Part shown: piece by piece, positions 44,101 through 55,344 of the stretch
How positions within the stretch are numbered: position 1 is the stretch's first letter
How the letters are laid out: each line of letters opens with the position of its first letter
Assembly: GCF_000003815.2 (NCBI RefSeq)
Contig: NC_049987.1
Span: 6,928,609-6,992,608 of the forward strand
DNA from: Branchiostoma floridae
Taxonomy: Eukaryota; Chordata; Leptocardii; Amphioxiformes; Branchiostomatidae
Length of the DNA: 64,000 nt
Direction of reading: 5' to 3'
Position numbers and translations under genes: made by a program
Notes under the pieces: generated by a model
Told to the model about the DNA's origin: nothing
Database searches by the model: none
The model's input: only the letters and a program-made list of their open reading frames with translations

Positions 44101-47100
44101 CACGGGGTTGGTGATCTACATGTACTTTGTTGAATATAGGCAGCGTAACTTTTAATACGGCACTTCTGTGAACCGCTGGAGACACGAAATGTTAGAGAAA
44201 AGTTACAAAATGCTGGAGACCCTTTAGTGATAGAAAATATTGGTGAATCATTGGCAATGGTGGCGAATCGTTGGTGATAGAACATGTTGGTGAAACGTTG
44301 AAAACAGGTAATGTTGGTGAACTGTTGGAGACAGGTAATGTTGGTGAACTGTTGGAGACAGGTACTGTTGGTGAACTGTTGGAGACAGGTAATGTTGGTG
44401 AACTGTTGGAGACAGGTACTGTTGGTGAACTGTTGGAGACCGGTAATGTTGGTGAACTGTTGGAGACAGGTAATGTTGGTGAACTGTTGGAGACAGGTAA
44501 TGTTGGAGAGCTGTTGGAGACAGGTAATGTTGGATACAGGTAATGTTGGAGACAGGTAATGTTGGTGAGCTGTTGGAGACAGGTAATGTTGGTGAGCTGT
44601 TGGAGACAGGTAATGTTGGTGAGCTGTTGGAGACAGGTACTGTTGGTGAACTGTTGGAGACCGGTAATGTTGGTGAACTGTTGGAGACAGGTAATGTTGG
44701 TGAACTGTTGGAGACAGGTAATGTTGGAGAGCTGTTGGAGACAGGTAATGTTGGATACAGGTAATGTTGGAGACAGGTAATGTTGGTGAGCTGTTGGAGA
44801 CAGGTAATGTTGGTGAGCTGTTGGAGACAGGTAATGTTGGTGAGCTGTTGGAGACAGGTAATGTTGGTGAGCTGTTGGAGACAGGTAATGTTGGTGAGCT
44901 GTTGGAGACAGGTAATGTTGGTGAGCTGTTGGAGACAGGTAATGTTGGTGAGCTGTTGGAGACAGGTAATGTTGGTGAGCTGTTGGAGACAGGTAATGTT
45001 GGTGAGCTGTTGGAGACAGGTAATGTTGGTGAGCTGTTGGAGACAGGTAATGTTGGTGAGCTGTTGGAGACAGGTAATGTTGGTGAGCTGTTGGAGACAG
45101 GTAATGTTGGAGCAGGTAATGTTGATGAACCGTTGAAGACAGGTAATGTTGATGAACCGTTGAAGACAGGTAATGTTGGAGAGCTGTTGGAGATATGTAA
45201 TGTTGGTGAGCTGTTGGAGACAGGTAATGTTGGAGAGACGTTGGAGACAGGTAATGTTGGAATACCGTTGGAGTTAAAACTGCTGGTGAACTGTTGAAGA
45301 TAGGTAAAGTTGGGGGATCTGTTGGAGATAGATAATGTTGGAGAGTCGATAGAGACACAGGTAACGTTGCTTACGCTGAGTGAGAGTAAACGTACGCACG
45401 GGGAGATTCTACAGCAAAACACTTCAATCTTTCCCTTTACTTGATATGTGGAAAAGAAACCCCAGAAAACTCTAACAGGCCTGTAAGCCGTCGCTATCTC
45501 AGAGCGAATCTGTCGCAGTGATGAAAAGAGATGAAGCAATGCCCGGCTGAATACGATCCTTATCTGCGAGTGTAAAAGCAAAGAGAATTCCCTGACAACA
45601 GTCCCTCCCCTGACTGCGTCCTTCCTGTCGTTACAATCTACCACAGATAGACTTGATGAAACAGACTTCAATAACACTGAACATGCCCGGTGACCCGTGC
45701 GGAACTCTGGGCATCACTTTCACGTCACCAGCGTGACAGTTGCACCGCTCTATCAAAATCACATCAGCGCTGCTGTCAGAACAAAGGTCGCGTCACCGGC
45801 GGGAGGAACGTGGGTTTTATTGATGCTGGTGTACTGGAGTCAGGTTATCTAATCAGATTGGTAACCCCAAACGAAATTTTCATTGACGGAAGCGGACAGA
45901 GAACGGCTGAACAGAGCTGTGCGCGAAGTGACATCCTGCAGAAAATCTAATCGTTGGAATGTAATTTTGGTTAATGCGTGTTAAGTACCAGGCAATGTTA
46001 AGTGCAACAGTTTTGGGCATCTCCATATTCGCAGCGAGTACCCGGCTATTTCTACTATTAACAGCCCGATGTATTACTGTTTTCCATACCGAGCACTGTA
46101 GCTCGATCATAGTAATCATTGATAAACAACGCTATTGGACGTACTGAACCGAAATTCCCAAGTCCGAAATCAGCCAATGCCAGGTGCTTTCACAAAACAC
46201 ATTGCTGCCTTCTAGCATCACACACAGACATGCATAGCTGCTGAGTGACAAGAAATCCTTCAACTGAAGGATTGTTCAGGGCTAGGCTTCATGTCGCACT
46301 GTCCTATACATCATTTACAGATCATACATTGATGTGGATTTAAAATGTGGCTTCCAGCGACATACCAGTAAAAAGGACCGTCCGACCGTCCTTATCTTGA
46401 CAAAGGATTACAGTCGGGACATTGATGTTTGCCGTGTCACTCCATTTACAACTCGGGATTACAGACGGTATATTAATGCCTACCGTGTCACTCCGTTTGC
46501 AGCACGGAATTAAAGACGGGTACATCAATGTCTGCTGTGTCACTCACGGGATTAAAGACGGTACATAAATGTTATTCCGTTTCCAACACAGAAATGTAGA
46601 CGGGTACATCAATGTCAGGCGTGTCACTCAATTTGCAACAGCCAACACGGGAATGTAGCAGGCACATCAATGTCTACCGTATCCTTAAGCTCACGACAAG
46701 GGATTACAGACGGGTACATCAATGTCTGCCGTGTCAGTCAGTTTACAACACGGGATTACATTAACGCCGCTGTGGGAATGACACGGGTACGCGAATGTCA
46801 TCGCGGGAATGACACCGGCAGATCTGCATGCAGAGTGTCCCCGTAAGTCGTCAGATGTCAGGGAGGTTAAGCCTTCGCGCTCGCGGTACGTGTGCAGCAT
46901 GGCTGATGACATCGGTGCCCGCCTGTGCACAAGTGTCGCAGATGGTCCAAGATTATCTGACCTGTCCTCTTCATTCGTCGATTACACTACAACAAGATGT
47001 AAGACACGCCATGCATATTAACATTAACAATCGTAACGGTGTCCACTATTCAACGTATTACCACATGTCGACAATAATCAATGAATCCGTCCTTTCTCAG

Positions 47101-50100
47101 TTTTTTGTTCAGTTGAAAGAGGATTGTATGTTGAGCGTAACTTTTCGCAAAGTAGTTTCGTTATACCCCCCTCACATTAGGCACGATTCGATCGTACGAC
47201 GAGTCTGCGAGCTCTAAATTACGAGGAGGCATGACCCTGACGGGAAGGGGGAACTCTGCCATTTCTTCGTCGGAATCAGGGTCATGCCTCCTCGTAAATT
47301 AGAGCTCGCAGACTCGTCGTCCTATCACATTTGGCGAAAATCGATCGGACGACGATTCTGCGGCAATCGCCCGAGCCTCGCCTATAATAATAACTTTATT
47401 GCAAAACAATTGTACAATGTACAAAGTATGGCTTATATGTATCAGGGACGGTTTTCAGGTAAAAAATACGCGCAACCCTCTGTCGATCTTAAATATGGCG
47501 CAGCATTGTGTTGCGTCTAGCACAAACGTTTAACAGATTACCCTAACATCGCCCAATCCAACATCTTGAATTTCCAAATCTCAAAGATGTCACCAGAGCT
47601 TCCGAAGGGGATGTTTCAACAGCTTCATGTACGTGTACATTATTCATAACCCAGGTTCTCAAGGAGCTGTCGGCTTCACTGTCAGAGCATTCATTACAAC
47701 ACCGCACGTGTGTTACAATCGAGGCCTGCATGTCTGAAACCCTGTCACAACATGGGATCTGCAAAATACCGCTCATGATGACCATTCAAGATGCAACCAT
47801 AACATTTAGAAGCTACATGTACTCCATTCACCTGACCGAAGGTTATCAATGTTGATTTTACCCGAATGTAGTAGCAGAATGTAGTTTCCAAATTATTTTC
47901 GAAAATCTGCTATCTGGAATTTGATAGTCCCACTTTATTTACTTTTCAAAGCCTTTTTAACGCAAATCTACCAACCAGGATCCTCTTGCAGCTGAAATAA
48001 TAGCAATAGCCTCTACTGAAGGTCTAAAAGTCTGAAATAATCAGAATCAAAACTCCGCATAGAGCGATATTACATCCGGGCTCTGGTTGGTTAGGTTGTC
48101 AATCCACGGGCTCGCTGCGTCATTGGTATATTAATAGATTTTCATCATTTCAGCAATAAAATCAATCTCAGCAATTGTGTCATACTGACGTACTTATAAC
48201 GCATGCATGAACCATAACGGATGCATCTGTGCCATTGTAATGATAACGCATTACTACATCACACACACGCAAACATCCAAGTCATGATAAGTTACCACAG
48301 CATGATCAGTACAGGCAAAAGTAATCATATCATGCCATTGACGCATTTCGTGGCCTATCAGACATTAATTGTGACATTACATCTAAATTGCAACCATTCG
48401 AAGTTGTTCATGTGTTAGATTTGTGTGAAAGCTTTCGTCGTTATTATCTCTCCTTTACGACAAAGAATCATCTACCAAATAAGATATCAAATCAGCCTAT
48501 ATATCCCACCACGTTCAGAGTGGTTAGATATCAAATAGGGCACATCCTACAGGTAGGTACCCAATACCATCAACCACATATCAGAATGAACCAAAAGAAC
48601 TGCACATTTCCGGTTCAGCTCCCCTGTTAATAGCAGCCCCCTGATGGGGGCCGTGATATGCACGTCCCTATTATATGTGACATGGTATTCAGAAGCTAAC
48701 TCTCCTGCCGGCTGATAGTCTGACATTTTCGCTGGGAGGATCAGTTCTTCAGCAGCTTCAGGTTTAATAAGCAGAGATGATGGACTCGGCAAAGGTCCGG
48801 CAGCTGCTGGAATATCGATCTGCACGTCGTTAAGGTTCTGATAAAGTCGCCGGGGTTTGGACGCAGTCTTACTGTAGATAAAGGTCCGAGACGTTCTGGC
48901 ATGAAGAGCGGAACAGGATTAGATGTGATCCTGTTTGCTCGGTAATAGCACGAATATTGCAAAACATGCGTGAGGACAATGCAGATCAGGGATATGTATG
49001 TGCTTATGACAAATAAAGATGGACTTTGGAAAATTTGTTTATTTCGTACTTCATTGGTTTACTGGTTATAGATTCTTCGGACAGCATCATTGCGTATAAT
49101 GAAGGGGAAAAGCTAACAAAGAGTAGCGCAGCTAATGTGTCAAATATTCTTGATGAAGATAATGGGTTAAAATATATTTTTTCTTCGTCTTGTCTTATCT
49201 CAACAGCTAGCGGAGCTTCATACCGAGTACGACCACAGCCTACTGCTGTCCTGCATGGTCAAACTGTGGTCCTGAGATGTGCTTTTGATCAAATCAGTGA
49301 CAAGGATATTGTGATATGGGAAGGACCATTGGCAACATTATCATATGGCAGTAATGTCCTAAGCTTCTATGACCGCCATCGGATCGTGGGGGACCCAGCG
49401 CGGGGTGAATACAATCTTGAAGTCCGGGAGACGAAGCTGGAGGATGATGGGAAATACAAGTGCTATACTAACCCGACGGCTGCTGCAGACGCCATCTTAA
49501 CCGTTGTTGGTAAGTATAACTAGCTTTTAAACTCATATTCTAAGTTTTTCATATTCTAAGTTTATATATGAGACAAGTGCCGAAAAAAATTATGAAATGC
49601 AAATGAAGGATGTATTGGTATAAACTGTTGCTTTAACTTCAGACTGTTGACGTCATTCTTTCCTTTCACTTCAGTTCCGACGCCGAACCCTCCATCGATA
49701 TCAGGAGGAGAGTTGACCTTGACGGCAGGTGAACAGCTGTCCCTCACCTGCCGATCCTCAGGTGGACATCCCGCGCCTCGACTCACCTGGCTGAACGGGA
49801 CAGACCCATTCCAGTAAGTCCAGTAACATTGAGATCTCATCTATTCTATGGCCTTCTATGTGCAATCCAGACTACCTCTACAACTACTGATAGGAAATAT
49901 GAAACCGGCTAGTTGTGTTTTATTTGTTTTTAAAGGTCTTCGAGCGTCTCAAGCGACGAAGACAAAACCCTGGAGCTGTTCATCCCCCGGCTGACCAAAT
50001 GGGACGACGGTACAAACTTCACCTGCCTGGCCGACCAGGGGTTCCCCGAGCTCGCCAAGCCTAAGGGCTCATCTAGGATCTTAAGAGTCAAATGTGAGCA

Positions 50101-53100
50101 TATTCAAATGCTTCCTAGTGGCTTAGAAAAGGTCATGGTACTAAGTATATATGATTATGATATATCATTTGATGTACTGTACAGTAGAAGCCAACGTTAG
50201 TTGCATAACGGATGGCCGCACAGTTTTGGCATTTGCACAGAATACCAAACGGCAAACCGGTGCGGTCCAGCTGGATGAATTCGCACTGTTGCACAACTCG
50301 GTTAATTGCAAGAAATACGCTGGAAAATGGGGCGTGAAATTAAACGGCTTCTACTGTATCTGCACTGCAGACCCGCCGCTGGTGCAGGTGCCCAGTCCGT
50401 CCGTCCACGTGAGAGAGGGTGAACCGGCCAGCCTCAGCTGTATGGTGGACAGCAATCCCAAGGCTGAAGTCACGTGGCGGAAAGTCGGTGAAGCTCTTCC
50501 ATCTTTAAAGATTATCAGGTAATAAGACGACGTTTTACACATCATAGTTTATAACTCTCGATAATCATACTAGGACAACCCGCTCCGCTTCCAGGACTAC
50601 TTTCAAATTTCAATTTACTATCTGGCAAGAAATGTTTTAAGTTTTATGGGTTCTACGGTTTTCTAAGCTAATCATTGGGCATTTTGTCACGTGACAGGGA
50701 CCACCTGTTGCAGCTTCCCAAGGTGTCCAGGACCGACGGCGGACTGTACCAATGCGAGGCCAACAATGGGGTCCCACCGGTTGGATTGGGCTCCGTAACC
50801 CTACAGGTTTACTGTGAGTAACGAAACTAGTTCAAAAACTTTTAGGCAATTGTGACGAAAGATACGTGTCAACATCACTGGGTGCCTTTTTGGATGTAAA
50901 TAAAAATGTACAGACAAACCTGCCTAAGCGGTCACCTCTTCAAGCCGGCAACCTGGCCATAACGGCCAACTTTTCTCGGTCTCGAAAAAGTTGCTAGGTT
51001 GGTTAATAGTTTGAACAAAAAGTTTGAGACGAAATACTAATTTCTAGTATTATCATTCCTGTTCTAGACCCTCCTGTGATAGAAGCCACAATGGAAGACA
51101 AGGTGACGATGCTCTACGGCCGCGACGACCCGTCTGTCCAGTGCATCGCTGACGGGAACCCCAAGCCTCACATCCGCTGGCGGCGGAAGGATACAAGTCT
51201 GTACTGGGACAACCCGCTCCGCTTCCACCGGGTGCGTTACGACGTGCAGGGCACGTATCAATGCGTGGCTGCCAGCGACGGCTTCCAGGAAGTCACAAAG
51301 GACGTTTTCATCGACGTCGTAGGTCTGTGAAATGTCATACCAAATTAACCTTTTGCCTCTCTGGATATCTATCTAAGTCAGGTTGGCTTTTATCTTAATT
51401 GTACTTTCCCTTATATAATCATCTTTAAAATTAGTGACTATAACCTTGGACGCAGAAAGAGACCAGGGTACATTTTTCATTATAAAACACCATCTGGTTC
51501 ACATGGGCGTTATGGGAAAGGCTTGTTGCAATTAGTACAGCAGAGTTATGAAACAATCTACTCCCATTTATCTCATCAGGTAAGCCATCCATACAGAGTG
51601 ACGCGTCGGCGGTCGAAGCGGCGGAGGGAAGTACCGCGAGACTTCACTGCGAGATTCTCGGGGACCCGTTACCTGGCAGGGTGACCTGGTCATGGAGGAA
51701 CAAGCAAGGAGTAGAGAACATTGTCATGGCAACCGACGTGGGGCTGTCAATCATCGAGAAGCCGGTTTGACTTTCTTTCATATTTATCATCCAATACTTA
51801 ATAACCTAGACAAACGCTACAGGCATTCATTTGCATACTCGGTACTTCGATGAAGGTTAGACATCCAGGTAATAAGATACGCCAAATACCAATTACTCAA
51901 GCAACTGGATTTTAGAAAATCATATCCAGTTGCATATTTGCGCGCTGATTGGCATACTGAGAATCATACTGCTTCATTAGAATCCCGAAAGAAAAACAAG
52001 AGAAAATATTTCACTGACGTCAAATGACGCTGTAAATGACCAGAGCTTGTTGACGGAACCAACAGGTGGATGACGGGACATCCAGTACCCTCCTCCTGAA
52101 GGATGTCGGGATAGCTCAGGAGGGGACGTACATCTGCCAGGCCTCCAACATGTTCGGGGAGGCGCGCAGGGAGATCCGGCTGGAGGTGTTAGGTATCTAG
52201 TACCTGTACTCTATGTTGTTCAGTGTATGTTAGGCTTTGTGGTTAGGACGTTGACTTGGGTTCGAATCCCTAGTAAGCACCAATGCTGTGAGCTTAGAAA
52301 GGCACTTTACACCAAGTCAGGTGAAACCGAGTACCTAGCTTCGATTAGTAACGTCCTCGGATTTGACGTAAAGCTGTCCCACATTGCCCTACGCTGCTTT
52401 CACCGCAAGTATTGAACCACAAGATCACGTCTTTCAACACAGCACATTTTGGAAGCCATGGCCAACGTTTGTTTAACCTTAGCATGAAAGATCATCTGAG
52501 CTGGTACATCTAATAGCAGTTTTGCTTACCCAGGCTCTGATCAGTCCGTGGTAGCGCTGTCCGTGTCCGTGCTGATGGCGGTGTTCGTGCTCGTGGCCGC
52601 ACTCTGCGTCTGCTGGGCTGTCCGGACCCGGCGGATCTGCAGAAAGAAGAGAAAAGGTAGTGTAAAACATATAAGCCTCCAATATAGATGGTCTGATGAA
52701 CATGTATCGCGAAAAACAAAATTAAGCAATGTATGGATCACAGGCAAAATAAAGTAAATCTCATAACACTTTGGTTTGAGCAAATCACGTTTTTTACTTG
52801 GACGGCCCCATGCTCGGGCCGGGCACCAAACAAGGGCAAATCATTGCTACCAAATGAACGTTTATGCCCAAAATGTCTATGAAATTTCGATGAAAGTTAG
52901 GCATCCAGGTACCCCGAATCATATCCAGTTGCTTGAGTAATTACTATTTGGCGTATCTATTATAAGAAGGGTGTACCTTGATTTCAGAAACACCGGCTCT
53001 GTCACCCACACGCTCGATGCCTCCCATCCCCAAGTCCGTGAAGAGACTGGGCCATGGCACGAACGACTCCGGTGTGGAGGACCTGGAACTGCAGGAGTTG

Positions 53101-53868
53101 GACGGGACGCTGAAACCACGTCCGCCGCCTCGGGGGGACAAACAGTGGGCATCAGTGGGGCTGTCCTACTCTGGTATAGTCGGACTGCCTTTCACCTACA
53201 GCTACTGTTCAACAATCAAAGTCGTTCATCTATCTTTGTCGTTCATTCTACTTTGTAGTAAAGGACGCAGTAACTGAAGGGACTGTAACCCTGAAGTAAC
53301 ACTGAGAAATTGCCTGAGACATGATAACTTCAAAGTATTCTCGTAGTTTTTGTGCCAACATTCTTTTACGACTCTTGATCAATTTAGGACCGAGTACTGA
53401 AAGATGTGTTGCTGTAAGAGTCTAAGAGAATGGCTTCTACTTACTTGAAAGTGATGATCTTGTTGCTTGTTGCAACAGGATTGGCACACGCCACGACCTT
53501 ACCTCCCTACACAACTGTGGAGCGGCATCGTCCGGACGGGGAGGACATAAGATCACGTGGGGGCATTCCGGAGGAATCCGTTTTGTCAAGTGACGAGTAC
53601 ATATCGGTGAGATTTTCTTTTAACGCGCGCTTGCACACGCAAAGACGGACGCATACAGACGCAAGCGTACGCAGACGCACATAGGTACACTCGCAAAGGT
53701 ACCAAAATCTCCTCTTGGTCGTTTCAGATCGAGGCTCCTACGCCTCCTCCCAAGATCCAGAGAGGACGATGGAAGACAAGAGGGACCCCTGGCGGAGCAT
53801 CCGTGCGCAACAGTCTGCACGAAGCAGAAAACGCGCTGAATGAAATCCAACAGGCTGACAGTATCTGA
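41134..53868 (+). CDS. Five-Ig transmembrane receptor, Kirrel/Neph/IRRE-like
   Basis: Thirteen exons in phase: 41134-41200, 49207-49509, 49675-49813, 49936-50093, 50371-50518, 50698-50813, 51068-51322, 51580-51764, 52066-52192, 52534-52656, 52988-53173, 53479-53606, 53728-53868; 691 aa. Layout: signal peptide (1-22); five Ig domains at about 24-123, 124-222, 223-311, 311-395 and 396-500, each with its cysteine pair and Y-x-C motif; transmembrane helix 505-529; stop-transfer RTRRICRKKRK; 150-residue cytoplasmic tail with proline-rich stretches (MPPIPKS, PRPPP, APTPPP), several tyrosines (PPYTTV, DEYIS) and C-terminal ADSI, a possible class III PDZ ligand. Domain 1 has VGDPARGEYNL, close to the motif in Kirrel and nephrin; domains 3 and 4 begin YPPxV. 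Five Ig domains without fibronectin repeats favour Kirrel over nephrin. Family role: homophilic or heterophilic cell adhesion and cell recognition. Intron 1 is 8 kb and contains a 27-bp minisatellite. A nectin/CADM relative is less likely. Confidence 0.8.
42725..42930. repeat. Degenerate tandem repeat around AGAGTACTGTATGTTTGAGT
   Basis: The phrase GAGTACTGTATGTTTGAGT recurs about five times, mostly at 25- to 45-base spacing, with increasing divergence. Confidence 0.75.
43730..43995. repeat. Diverged two-copy duplication, offset about 140 bp
   Basis: CAGTAGTGATAACTCGCAGG ... GACGCTGTACTTTGAAG ... ATACAGGCCTCAACGGAC is echoed by CAGTCCTGATAATTCACGAG ... GATGCCGTACTTATGGG ... ATACAGGCCTTAATGGAC. 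Several matching blocks in the same order indicate an old duplication. Confidence 0.65.
44270..45310. repeat. 27-bp minisatellite, about 38 copies, with 221-bp higher-order repeat
   Basis: The unit is CAGGTAATGTTGGTGAGCTG plus TTGGAGA. Right-hand copies are nearly identical. Between 44320 and 44764 two blocks offset by 221 bases share the same variants, including the broken unit GTTGGATACAGGTAATG, so a multi-unit block was duplicated. Each unit has CAG|GTAATG, a good 5' splice-site match on the sense strand of the host intron. Frames stay open on both strands (525-aa frame 44100-45677 minus), but this follows from the 27-base period. Confidence 0.95.
46400..46760. repeat. About 60-bp degenerate minisatellite
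   Basis: The phrase GGGATTACAGACGGGTACAT then CAATGTCTGCCGTGTCACTC recurs about seven times with deletions and substitutions. Confidence 0.8.
47197..47319. repeat. Hairpin with 44-bp arms and 35-base loop
   Basis: Left arm 47197-47240 (CGACGAGTCTGCGAGCTCTA ... GGCATGACCCTGA) and right arm 47276-47319 are reverse complements with one mismatch. Nearby CGATCGTACGACGAGTCTGC and CGATCGGACGACGATTCTGC (47189, 47341) look like direct-repeat remnants. Foldback element or inverted duplication. Confidence 0.93.
51847..51945. repeat. Inverted-repeat element, family copy B
   Basis: CGATGAAGGTTAGACATCCA then GGTAATAAGATACGCCAAAT leads into CAATTACTCAAGCAACTGGA, with a partial right arm CATATCCAGTTGC. Lies in the intron between the exons of Ig domain 5. 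Confidence 0.75.
52225..52420 (+). mobile_element. tRNA-derived SINE in the Ig receptor gene
   Basis: TTAGGCTTTGTGGTTAGGAC resembles an A-box region and GGGTTCGAATCCCTAG is a strong B box. The body AGAAAGGCACTTTACACCAA follows, a phrase typical of tRNA-derived SINE bodies. Same strand as the host gene. Confidence 0.75.
52888..52955. repeat. Inverted-repeat element, family copy C (deleted)
   Basis: CGATGAAAGTTAGGCATCCA then GGTACCC is followed directly by the right arm ATCATATCCAGTTGCTTGAG then TAATTACTATTTGGCG; the left arm is missing. Confidence 0.75.
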
Positions 53869-54745
53869 GCACTTTGACTGCTGGTGTCAATGTTACTGAG
53901 ATCGGCTCTGAAGAAGCCTGTTTTTTTAATCTTCCCACAGGTTTCTAAGGTTTCCATCTTACCACTTGGTATGTGAAAGAAGACCAGTGAAAACAAAATT
54001 AAGACAAAGCCAAGACAAGGTTGTTGACATTGAGTCAGTTAGCTCCTATTGTTTGAGCAGGGTAGGTTCCCAAGTGCACGGAAAGTTTGACACGGAAACC
54101 TCCGTTCTTGTTGAGGGCAGGATTGTACATACTCTCATCTATTGCCTCTCTAACTCCAAGTTTGGGCTACTTGAAATGTATGAAGGGTTACTAATTTGAA
54201 GAACTTGCTCTTATTTAAGTTTCACAAAGTATCTTCATTTTGAAGTTTCATGAAACAGCAATGCTCTCTGCCTGTGATACTGGTTGATGTAACTAAATCT
54301 GTATAACAAAGGTGTATATGTATATATTGACAATTAGATTTAAACATGATGTGGTATGTGTAATATATTCAGCCATGCGGTATGTGTAACATATACAGCC
54401 ATGCCTTTAGGTAACTATGGTTGCCAAAAGAGCGTTTCTATGTATCTGGCAGTAAAATATCCATGTAACAGCAAAAACTGATATTGGTAATGTTATATTG
54501 ATTGAATAAGAAAACCAGGATAAATGAGAATATCAAGTTCAAATGCATTTAGATGGAGTTGATGGAATAATAGGTGAATGTTACAAGTACGTACTATGGT
54601 ACTAGATTATACAAGTATACAAAAAGTTCTTGAGCTATTGTTGAACTGTGAAACAGCAAAAAGTAACCATGACAAATTTTCTCCTTGCAAAACTTGAAGT
54701 GAGCTCTATATCAAGGAACAAATAAATGTTTGTATGTGGTTGGTG
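53869..54745 (+). other. 3' UTR of the Ig receptor gene
   Basis: AT-rich, gene-free sequence between the TGA at 53866-53868 and the AATAAA at 54721. No repeats or second frame of interest. Confidence 0.6.
54721..54726 (+). terminator. Poly(A) signal, Ig receptor gene
   Basis: AATAAA followed by a GT-rich stretch (TGTTTGTATGTGGTTGGTGT). About 620 bases separate it from the WDR3 stop on the opposite strand. Confidence 0.7.
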
Positions 54746-55344
54746 TGTAATGCTCTCCTTTCACTTTAGCCATTGACTCCTCAGAAGATTAACAAGCACA
54801 ATACATTTGTAAGTCTAGGAAGTTGCTTTTATCAGAAAACTCTTTCATACAAGGTTCTAGTTTGCATAAGGCATCATACTCATATTTTCCTCTGAGTAAG
54901 GTAAGAAAAAGCAAAATTTGATTGAGTTGAATTGATCTGCTGGCTACAAGAGCAATTCAACAAGTCCCTTACACAATAATGACAGCAAAAATCTTTGACT
55001 TATGACTAGACTGTGGACAGCAACAATAAAAAGATGATAAAGAAGTGAAGTTTTCATCTCATATACACAGCTTAGAACCTAAATTGGCTTTATATGTTGT
55101 TGCAAGTGTTATATTATTACAGCTGTCACCATTGTTTTGCAGCCAGCCAGCCTCACTCTGAAAGTACAACTTCATTATATTAATAAATGCCTTTTACCTT
55201 CTTATGTTATCAACAACAACAAAAATTACCAGAGGTAGGTATACAAATTAGTGTATAACTGTCTGATTCTGTTAACAGAAGTCTTGGTACTTCTCTACCA
55301 AAAAATGTCTTATATCAAAGAACAGGTTCTGATATACTTTTCTA

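Larger units (their letters stand above)
41201..49206 (+). other. Intron 1 of the Ig receptor gene
   Basis: An 8-kb first intron with no supportable extra exon. It carries degenerate repeats at 42725-42930, a tandem duplication at 43730-43995, the large 27-bp minisatellite at 44270-45310, a 60-bp-class repeat at 46400-46760 and a hairpin at 47197-47319. Confidence 0.7.

Noticed and set aside
44270-45310. CRISPR array
   Set aside because: Head-to-tail repeats have no unique spacers and the genes are spliced animal genes; these are minisatellites. The same applies to the arrays at 2.4, 10.5, 16 and 36 kb.
44100-45677. 525-aa minus-strand open frame (and overlapping plus-strand frames)
   Set aside because: It is produced by a 27-bp minisatellite whose period is a multiple of three; similar frames exist on both strands and it lies within a well-supported intron.
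49026-49206. Extension of Ig receptor exon 2 upstream to the ATG at 49026
   Set aside because: A clear acceptor (CAACAG at 49201-49206) joins in phase to the signal-peptide exon at 41134; the upstream extension has no signal peptide or Ig character.
53430-53684. Small secreted protein with apparent signal peptide (MASTYLKVMILLLVATGLAHA)
   Set aside because: The hydrophobic start is intron sequence ending in TTGCAACAG. From 53479 the frame is exon 12 of the Ig receptor, in phase with exon 11, and the peptide is cytoplasmic tail.
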